NCBI GenBank assembly: GCA_025455765.1 | Contig: JALOLX010000250.1 | Coordinates: 1 to 5,785, forward strand | Length of the DNA stretch: 5,785 bases | Direction: 5' to 3' | Source: Flavobacteriales bacterium | Lineage (GTDB): Bacteria; Bacteroidota; Bacteroidia; Flavobacteriales_F; PHOS-HE28 | In this document: positions 1 through 4,689 of the stretch, in pieces | How the letters are laid out: the number at the start of each line of letters is the position of its first letter | Position numbering within the stretch: the stretch's first letter is position 1 | Position numbers and translations under genes: made by a program | Notes under the pieces: model-generated | The model's input: only the letters and a program-made list of their open reading frames with translations | Database searches by the model: none | What the model was told of the DNA's origin: nothing

Positions 1-2
1 AT

Positions 3-1676
3 ACCGCCACCACACCGATCTCCTGTGCAGGCGCTGCCGATGGTGCCATCACCGTCACACCCAATGCCGCGGGGCCCTTCACCTACCTGTGGAACACTGC
101 ACCGCCACAGACCACCAACAGCATCACTGGCCTGCCCGCTGGCACCTACTCCGTGGTGGTGGACGATGGCCTCGGCTGTGACACCACACTGACCTTCGCG
201 CTGACCGATCCTGCACCGCTCGTCGTTGACCTGAGCGGGGATACCGAGCTCTGCATCGGTGAGTCCACCACCATCACCGCCACGGTGACCGGAGGGTCGG
301 GTGCGCTGAACTTCGATTGGAGTGTGCCCGGTACGGGAAGCGAAGTCTCCCTCGCGCCTACCGACACCACACTGGTGGAACTGGTGGTGACCGACGGCAA
401 TGGCTGCTCGGCCCCGGCACAAGTGCAGGTGAACGCTGCGCTCTGCTGCCCCACATGGACAGTAGAAGCCACGGTGACCGATCCGCTCTGCGCGAACACT
501 GCGGACGGCAGTATTGCAGTGAGCGTGACCAGTGCAGAAGCGCTCACCTATGCCTGGAACACGGTGCCTGTGCAGAACGACCCTACCGCCACAGCGCTCG
601 CGGCCGGCAGCTACACGGTGCTCATCGCCAACAGCGAAGGCTGCGACAGCCTGCTCACCTACGTGCTCACCGCACCCGCAGCGCTCACCCTTGAACTGGC
701 CGCCACCACACCCCTTTGCGCGGGTGCAGGCGGCAATGCGGCGGCACTCGCTACAGGTGGTTCAGGCGCCATTGCCTACAGCTGGAGCACGGGTGTCACC
801 GGACCGACCATCGACCTCGCCTTCGCCACCACCACGGAGCTCATCGCCACGGCCACGGATGCCAATGGCTGCACGGCGAGCGAAGCCATCACGGTGGTGA
901 TCGATCAGCCGCCCACCGCCAGCTTCCTGGTCAGTGCGGACACCGTCTGTGCCGGATCGGTGGTGGTGTTCAGCTCCACCACCATCGGCGCGGATGAACT
1001 GGTGTGGAGCCTGGGTTCCGGCGGCGAAGCCAACGACAGCCTCACCAGTGCGTTCTATTCGGCTGCTGGTGAAGAGCTCATCACGCTGACCGCGATCGGA
1101 CCGAGCGGCTGTACCTCGCCCCCCACCAGCGATACCGTATTGGTGGCACCCGTGCCCGATCTCTCGCTCACCGCTGCACAGGAACCCTGCACGCGGACCC
1201 TGCGCGTGGCGCTTGAGGTGACCAATGCCGATGCCTGCACACTGTGGATGGACGGTGAAGTGGTGGGCACCGACTGTCAGGACGAGCTGGTGTTGACCAC
1301 CCTGGATGAGGGCGATCGCTTTCTGCGGCTGACGGCAGGCAATCTCTTTGGTTGTGCGGACACCACGGATACCGAAGTGGAGATCGTCGACCCCGTGGGG
1401 CTCTTCGTGCCGAACGTCTTCACGCCCGATGGCAATACGATCAACGATGTGTTCGCTGTAGCGTTCGGAGCCGGTGCACCCGGCGCTGTGATGCGCATCT
1501 TCAACCGCTGGGGTGCTGAGGTGGTGACCACATCGGACCTTACTGCAGGCTGGGACGGCACGGTGAACGGTGAGCCGGTGCCCGATGGCATCTACAGCTA
1601 CCTCATCACCACCCCCGATCCCTGCTCTCCCGGCGAATTGCGCGACCTTCGCGGGCATGTGACGGTGCTGCGGTGA
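3..1676 (+). CDS. Secreted adhesin-like protein with SprB-like/PKD-like repeats and type B T9SS C-terminal sorting domain (5' partial)
   Basis: The frame is open from the first base of the window, so the start codon and signal peptide lie upstream; 557 residues are visible. Residues 1-302 consist of two alternating module types, in the order A-B-A-B. The A modules resemble SprB repeats (DG-[AS]-I ... TYxWNT ... AG[TS]YxV ... GCD). The B modules are Ig/PKD-like (C-x-G ... TGGSGA ... DxNGC). Residues about 302-384 form a PKD-like module (TASFLVSADTVCAG ... VWSLGSGG), followed by a Cys-containing beta module (385-466). Residues 467-557 match the gliding-motility-associated C-terminal domain (FVPNVFTPDGNTINDVF, IFNRWGAEV, GWDGTVNGEPVPDGIYSY). 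In the known family this domain directs export across the outer membrane by the type IX system and surface attachment or release. The role is therefore probably a cell-surface or released adhesin. The ligand cannot be read from the sequence. The family call is firm; the specific function is not. Confidence 0.93.
   Translation, partial: TATTPISCAGAADGAITVTPNAAGPFTYLWNTAPPQTTNSITGLPAGTYSVVVDDGLGCDTTLTFALTDPAPLVVDLSGDTELCIGESTTITATVTGGSGALNFDWSVPGTGSEVSLAPTDTTLVELVVTDGNGCSAPAQVQVNAALCCPTWTVEATVTDPLCANTADGSIAVSVTSAEALTYAWNTVPVQNDPTATALAAGSYTVLIANSEGCDSLLTYVLTAPAALTLELAATTPLCAGAGGNAAALATGGSGAIAYSWSTGVTGPTIDLAFATTTELIATATDANGCTASEAITVVIDQPPTASFLVSADTVCAGSVVVFSSTTIGADELVWSLGSGGEANDSLTSAFYSAAGEELITLTAIGPSGCTSPPTSDTVLVAPVPDLSLTAAQEPCTRTLRVALEVTNADACTLWMDGEVVGTDCQDELVLTTLDEGDRFLRLTAGNLFGCADTTDTEVEIVDPVGLFVPNVFTPDGNTINDVFAVAFGAGAPGAVMRIFNRWGAEVVTTSDLTAGWDGTVNGEPVPDGIYSYLITTPDPCSPGELRDLRGHVTVLR
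9..905 (+). repeat. Two tandem copies of a 465-bp (155-residue) A-B module unit inside the adhesin gene
   Basis: Copy 1 runs from about 9 to 473 and copy 2 from about 474 to 905 or a little beyond. Five landmarks were located by hand and each pair is exactly 465 bases apart: DG codons (39/504), Trp of WNT (90/555), Cys of GCD (177/642), Gly of TGGSG (291/756) and Cys of NGC (405/870). The leading Cys of module B (252/717) keeps the same offset. No insertion or deletion is therefore needed across the unit. The nucleotide sequences have diverged substantially, so this is an older duplication held in register. Further copies may lie upstream of the window. Downstream, the pattern gives way to a PKD-like module. 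Confidence 0.85.
1401..1673 (+). other. Type B C-terminal sorting domain of the type IX secretion system (CHU_C / gliding-motility-associated CTD)
   Basis: This protein-domain annotation covers the last 91 residues of the adhesin. Diagnostic segments in order are FVPNVFTPDGNTINDVF, MRIFNRWGAEV, GWDGTVNGEPVPDGIYSYLI and a final short strand ending in HVTVLR. Both order and length fit the family, and the domain ends at the stop codon as expected for a sorting signal. It predicts that the host genome encodes a type IX secretion system; none of its components are in this window. Confidence 0.92.
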
Positions 1677-1683
1677 GCACATG

Positions 1684-1702
1684 CGGTCATTGACCGGCTT
1701 TT
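1684..1702 (+). terminator. Possible intrinsic terminator after the adhesin gene
   Basis: Beginning 7 bases after the adhesin stop codon, CGGTC (1684-1688) and GACCG (1692-1696) pair around an ATT loop, and GC-TTTT follows (ending at 1702). The stem is only 5 bp and the T-run only four, so the call is tentative. If real, it separates the adhesin from the protease gene. It also argues against translation starting at the ATG at 1681, because the hairpin would lie inside that reading frame. Confidence 0.35.
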
Positions 1703-1719
1703 CCGCGTACGTTCGCTCC

Positions 1720-2187
1720 ATGTTACGTCCACTGCTCCTCCTGTTGCTCTTCGTTCCGCTGGCCACCGCCGCACAGAACATCTACAGCAAGGACGGTGTG
1801 GACCTCGGCAGCCGACGTGAGTTCATGAACGGCTGCGAGAGCGGGGTGGCCGAAAAGCTCATCGAGCTGAAGGGCGTGAAGGTGGACGGCAAGCGCTACT
1901 GCCGCTGCATGGCCGATGAGTTCCTTCCGAAAGTGACGGCCGCCGAACTGAACAAGGCCGTGGAGGAGGGCGGGCTGGAGCAGTTGCTGCTGCAAGAACC
2001 CTACCTCAGCACCGTGCTCGCCTGCGTGGAGCCCAACGCCACTGTGCAGGAAGAGGCCGTGGTGGGCGATCTGGTACAGGATGAATTCACCGAGGAGGCC
2101 TTCCTGCGCTCGTGTGAAAGCGCCGCGATGGAGGAGTTGGGAGACTGGACCGCATGCGTGAAAAGGGCATCACCTACCGTGAACTGA
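1720..2187 (+). CDS. N-terminal fragment of the broken protease gene: signal peptide plus Cys-containing region
   Basis: This is the first of the three pieces. ATG at 1720 is preferred over the in-frame ATG at 1681 because it puts a hydrophobic signal peptide right at the N-terminus (Leu-rich residues 4-12, AxAA at 15-18), whereas the longer form adds 13 residues before it. The mature part has Cys at residues 39, 61, 63, 102 and 132, with a YCRCM motif near 60-64. CES occurs at 39-41 and again at 132-134, each shortly after an F-x-x-x pattern, hinting at an internal duplication. The last residues (about 141 to the stop at 2185-2187) are probably read out of frame after a missing base. I do not recognise a named family for this N-terminal region. 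Confidence 0.6.
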   Translation: MLRPLLLLLLFVPLATAAQNIYSKDGVDLGSRREFMNGCESGVAEKLIELKGVKVDGKRYCRCMADEFLPKVTAAELNKAVEEGGLEQLLLQEPYLSTVLACVEPNATVQEEAVVGDLVQDEFTEEAFLRSCESAAMEELGDWTACVKRASPTVN

Positions 2188-2513
2188 TGGAGGTGGAGAA
2201 CGAGAACAGCATGGCCTTCAACGAGCTGGTGATGCCCTGCGTGGCCCTGCTCAGCGACAGCAGTTGGACCCTTGCGGATAGCAGCAGCACGGTGGAAGGG
2301 CCTGTGGAGGTGAGCGAAGTGGCCCTGGTGGACATGCTCGGACGCGGCTATCGGTTGAAGCTCGTGGTGAACGGCGTGGAACGCTCCTTCCTCTTCGATA
2401 CCGGTGCCAGCGACGTGCTGATCAATACCGAACTGGCTGCAGCGCTGCGCGCCAATGGCACCCTGCGCGATGAAGCAGCACGCGCTATGAGCTGGCCGAT
2501 GGCTCGCAGGTGA
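2154..2513 (+). CDS. Middle fragment of the broken protease gene carrying the catalytic DTGAS motif
   Basis: This is the second piece, overlapping the first by 34 bases in another frame. The ATG at 2154 is probably an internal methionine (DRMREK) rather than a start, since the frame is open back to 2118 and the coding-like sequence begins near 2145. Residues 67-86 hold YRLKLVVNGVERSFLFDTGAS, the beta-hairpin and active-site loop of a retropepsin-like fold, followed by DVLINTELAAAL. The final residues (EAARAMSWPMARR) break the family pattern and are likely out of frame. The fragment lacks the C-terminal half of the fold and would not be active alone. Confidence 0.5.
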   Translation: MREKGITYRELMEVENENSMAFNELVMPCVALLSDSSWTLADSSSTVEGPVEVSEVALVDMLGRGYRLKLVVNGVERSFLFDTGASDVLINTELAAALRANGTLRDEAARAMSWPMARR

Positions 2514-2683
2514 AGGCCGACAAGGTGCGCCTGGAGGAGATCGTGATCGGCGAACACCGGGTGCGCAACGTGGTGGCCGGTGTGGTGGAGGGCGGCTCGC
2601 TCCTCTGTGGCCGCAGCCTGCTGGACCGCTTCAGCAAGTGGGAGATCGATGCGAAGCGCAAGGTGCTGGTGCTGTATCGCTGA
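2474..2683 (+). pseudogene. C-terminal fragment of the broken protease gene
   Basis: This is the third piece, open from just after a TGA at 2471-2473 to the stop at 2681-2683, and too short to stand out on its own. It reads YELADGSQVKADKV, EEIVIGEHRVRNV and LLCGRSLLDRFSKWEID, then KRKVLVLYR. These match the second half of retropepsin-like bacterial proteases, in which an L-x-G-x-x-x-L-x-R-F segment precedes the last strand. It has no credible start codon or leader of its own and joins naturally to the middle fragment, which lies one base out of phase. Confidence 0.7.
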
Positions 2684-2690
2684 CACGCCC

Positions 2691-2714
2691 TTGCACTCCT
2701 GATAAGGTGTGCAA
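2691..2714 (+). terminator. Stem-loop after the protease gene, possible terminator or mRNA 3' end structure
   Basis: TTGCACTCCT (2691-2700) pairs with AGGTGTGCAA (2705-2714) around a GATA tetraloop. This gives nine pairs and one T-T mismatch (2697/2708). It starts 7 bases after the stop at 2683. There is no T-run after it, so it is not a classical intrinsic terminator; it could stabilise a 3' end or be a protein site. Confidence 0.4.
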
Positions 2715-2797
2715 CCGATCACCGCAGTACGTGTATCCTGCGAACCGTCAACTCCTGCAGGTGATGGTCTGGCCCGGTATTGGCAGCAGCGGTGCCA

Positions 2798-3958
2798 ATG
2801 CGCTCCTTTTTCTTCGTTTGCTCATTCCTCCTTGCCGGATGGTGCGATGGACAATCCCTTTCGGATGCGGTCGGTGGTGCGGGTGGAGGTGGTGGCAGCG
2901 GAGGCGTACTGAAGCTGATCGTGGGCGGAATGAACGTACTGGTGAACCCCGAGTACTTTATGAACGATGATCCGGTAGAACGGAGCCGTGATATCGAAAC
3001 GCGCCTCTATGCAGGCCTTGGGATCAACCTGGGATCGGCCACCTTGGACAGCAGCTCAGGTCCAGCAGGGTCGGCAGTATTCCCCTGGCCCGGTATCTGC
3101 ACTGAACTGGGAGCCTCCTTCACCTACCGGGACCGTCTGATGTTCAGTGTGAACGGTGCTTGGACCGCGAACGGCCATGTCCTGCGCTTGGATACCATGC
3201 TGCAAAGCCTCTACCACAGCCATCGCAACGCCGAACTGCGCATGGCCTGGCATACCATTCCGAAGCGCAACGCTACCCGGCAATGGTCGTTCGGGGTGGG
3301 TCTTGGCTGGTCGTTCCAGCGAGCAGATGAACGCACCACGCATAACGACGGATTCCACTCCTTGACCGTGGCCCCGCGGGCCATCCGACCGTACATCGCG
3401 CCAGAGCTGGGGCGCTTCACCGCAAGTGGAAAGGACCGCTACGAGATCTCCATACGTTGGGTGGAACACCTAGACCCTGCGTCGGCATGGTCCAGCACCA
3501 GTAGCTTCAACGGAACAAGTGCGGTCTGGCATGGCAGCGACGACCACCTAGCCTTGATGATGCGTTACCACTTGGGCTTCAAGAAACCCTTGGATCCAAC
3601 GCCCGGGACCGTGAGACCAGAGATGCCGAACACCTTGGACACCATTCCGCTGATGACCTGCAAACGCCAGCGGATCACGTTGAAGCTTTGGGACGATGCC
3701 GAAATGGATGGTGATACAGTGAGCGTGCTCCTGAACGGGGAACCGGCACTCCTGGCGCATTGCCTACAACATAAGCCCGTGAAGCTGCGTCTTGATATGG
3801 AGTACGGCCACAACCAGGTGCAGGTGCTCGCACACAACGAAGGGCGGATACCACCCAATACTGCACGGGGCATCCTTCGGCGTGGTAAGGGGCGTGAGCA
3901 ATTGCTGCTGAAGACGACGCGCACACACGGAGAACTGATGGTCATCGTAAGGGGCTGA
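2798..3958 (+). CDS. Exported beta-rich (outer-membrane barrel-like) protein with a C-terminal DGDT/PPNTA domain
   Basis: The protein has 386 residues. ATG at 2798 is chosen because it starts a clear signal peptide (MRSFFFVCSFLLAGWCDGQS, likely cut near 19/20); the frame runs further upstream only through TTG and GTG codons. Cys16 follows Gly-Trp, which is a poor lipobox, so a lipoprotein is unlikely. Residues 27-36 are Gly-rich. Residues about 66-262 show alternating polar/hydrophobic strands with aromatic ends (RLYAGLGINLG, ELGASFTYRDRLMFSVNG, WSFGVGLGWSFQ, LALMMRYHLGF), as in small outer-membrane barrels. Residues about 289-386 form a separate domain (ITLKLWDDAEMDGDTVSVLLNG ... VLAHNEGRIPPNTA ... 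MVIVRG), a pattern I recall as a C-terminal module in Bacteroidota secreted and OmpA-like proteins. Its function is unknown to me. It stands between the protease remnant and the sigma factor, with gaps of 114 and 170 bases, so it is probably its own transcription unit. Confidence 0.85.
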   Translation: MRSFFFVCSFLLAGWCDGQSLSDAVGGAGGGGGSGGVLKLIVGGMNVLVNPEYFMNDDPVERSRDIETRLYAGLGINLGSATLDSSSGPAGSAVFPWPGICTELGASFTYRDRLMFSVNGAWTANGHVLRLDTMLQSLYHSHRNAELRMAWHTIPKRNATRQWSFGVGLGWSFQRADERTTHNDGFHSLTVAPRAIRPYIAPELGRFTASGKDRYEISIRWVEHLDPASAWSSTSSFNGTSAVWHGSDDHLALMMRYHLGFKKPLDPTPGTVRPEMPNTLDTIPLMTCKRQRITLKLWDDAEMDGDTVSVLLNGEPALLAHCLQHKPVKLRLDMEYGHNQVQVLAHNEGRIPPNTARGILRRGKGREQLLLKTTRTHGELMVIVRG

Positions 3959-3992
3959 ACCTGTCCCCTCCGGAGACCGATCCTCCTTGGTT

Positions 3993-4008
3993 TGAGCACT
4001 ATCGCTCA
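3993..4008 (+). other. Small inverted repeat in the 3959-4128 intergenic region
   Basis: TGAGC (3993-3997) and GCTCA (4004-4008) pair around a 6-base loop, and flanking GG and CC could add two pairs across a TT bulge. No T-run follows. It lies 34 bases after the stop of the barrel-like protein gene, where a terminator would be expected, but the stem is weak and could be chance. The same gap also holds an 8-base direct repeat, CCTGTCCC, at 3960-3967 and 4013-4020. Confidence 0.2.
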
Positions 4009-4078
4009 CCGGCCTGTCCCTGTTCCGCACACCGAGAAGTTGCGTTCGCGATCGAGCGCCGTATCGTTGTATGGCCCG

Positions 4079-4104
4079 TGTAACCTTTCGCGCCGTTCGA
4101 CGAC
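4079..4104 (+). promoter_or_regulatory. Candidate ECF-sigma-type promoter upstream of the sigma factor gene
   Basis: TGTAACC (4079-4085) is followed after 15 bases by CGAC (4101-4104); a second CGAC overlaps at 4098-4101. An AAC-containing -35 element and a CG-rich -10 element at this spacing are typical of promoters used by ECF sigma factors. These often transcribe their own genes. Transcription would start near 4110, leaving a leader of about 20 bases before the ATG at 4129. No match to the Bacteroidota housekeeping pattern (TTTG with TAnnTTTG at proper spacing) was found here. Autoregulation is inferred. Confidence 0.4.
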
Positions 4105-4128
4105 ATCCCTCTTGGAACCCCTTGGTCC

Positions 4129-4689
4129 ATGGACACACCACCGGATAAACGCACCGCCTTCATGGCCGCCTACCAAGGCTGTCACGCGTCCTTTGCGCGC
4201 TACTGCTCGGCCCTGGCCCATGGGCGCATGGATGCCGAGGACCTGATGCAGGATGTGCTGCTCTCGGCCTTCCACCACTTCGAGCGCATCGAGAAGCCCG
4301 AAGAGCTGCTGCACTACCTGCTGCGCGCCGCCCGCAACCGGTCCATCAGTGTGTGGCGTGTGCAACGCCGCACCGCCGATGTGGAGGAGCGACAACTGAA
4401 CCGGCTGCAGGCCCGCGGGGTCAGCGCCGATACCCTCGTGGACGTGCAGCTGCTGTACCGCGCCTTGGACAAGCTGCCCCTGGACCAACGTGAAGCACTG
4501 CTCCTGTTCGAGGTGACGGGCCTGCCCATGGCCGAGATCGCCGTGGTGCAGAACTGTTCCGAAGGCGCCGTGAAGACCCGTGTAAGCCGCGCCCGCACGG
4601 CCTTGCGTGAACTGCTCAGCGAACGGCCCGCAGTGGCCGGCGCCGCACGCACCCGCGCCCTGCTCACCCTCATCACCCTGCTGCCATGA
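4129..4689 (+). CDS. ECF-family RNA polymerase sigma factor
   Basis: The 186-residue protein has the two-domain ECF layout. Region 2 spans about residues 12-80, with the core-binding helix DAEDLMQDVLLSAFHHF (35-51) and the -10 recognition part HYLLRAARNRSISVWRVQRR (62-81). Region 4 spans about 107-163: LDKLPLDQREALLLFEVTGLPMAEIAVV, then the helix-turn-helix CSEGAVKTRVSRARTALRELL that reads the -35 element. Length is normal for the family, with a short Ala/Leu-rich tail. ATG 4129 is the first Met before region 2 and no Shine-Dalgarno is visible, as is usual in Bacteroidota. The gene overlaps the next one by ATGA (4686-4689), indicating translational coupling. The promoter candidate at 4079-4104 suggests it controls its own operon. 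The family is certain; the regulon and inducing signal cannot be read. Confidence 0.95.
   Translation: MDTPPDKRTAFMAAYQGCHASFARYCSALAHGRMDAEDLMQDVLLSAFHHFERIEKPEELLHYLLRAARNRSISVWRVQRRTADVEERQLNRLQARGVSADTLVDVQLLYRALDKLPLDQREALLLFEVTGLPMAEIAVVQNCSEGAVKTRVSRARTALRELLSERPAVAGAARTRALLTLITLLP

Larger units (their letters stand above)
1720..2683 (+). pseudogene. Secreted retropepsin-like aspartic protease gene, interrupted by two frame changes
   Basis: Three overlapping reading frames together make one protein of about 321 residues. The first frame (1720 to about 2140) gives a signal peptide (MLRPLLLLLLFVPLATAA, likely cut before Gln19) and a Cys-containing region. The second (about 2140 to 2475) continues with DRMREKGITYRELM and the catalytic motif FLFDTGAS (Asp codon 2397-2399). 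The third (about 2480 to 2683) supplies YELADGSQV, IVIGEHRVRNVVAGVV and LLCGRSLLDRFSKWEID, the usual second half of a clan AA retropepsin-like domain. Each junction needs a step back by one base, as if one base is missing near 2135-2145 and one near 2466-2485. Codon choice on either side supports those junctions. Such domains carry one catalytic Asp and work as dimers, here presumably in the periplasm. It may be a true pseudogene or an assembly error; no canonical slippery site supports programmed shifting. Confidence 0.8.

Noticed and set aside
762..1781. 339-codon open frame on the minus strand
   Set aside because: It lies antisense to the adhesin, has no recognisable motif, is rich in Gly/Arg/His as expected for an antisense shadow in GC-rich DNA, and the plus strand encodes clear domains across the same bases.
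2158..2167. GTG-AAA-AGG as a possible -1 slippery site in the protease gene
   Set aside because: It does not fit the X-XXY-YYZ pattern, and family-like sequence in the new frame (LDRMREKG) already begins upstream of it, near 2145. A base loss near 2135-2145 explains the data better.
2834..2848. Lipobox around Cys16 of the barrel-like protein
   Set aside because: The residue before Cys is Trp (LAGWC), which does not fit a lipobox; an ordinary signal peptidase I site just downstream is more likely.
4114..4125. GGAAC as an ECF -35 element just ahead of the sigma gene
   Set aside because: It ends about 10 bases before the ATG, leaving no room for a -10 element and start site upstream of the gene.
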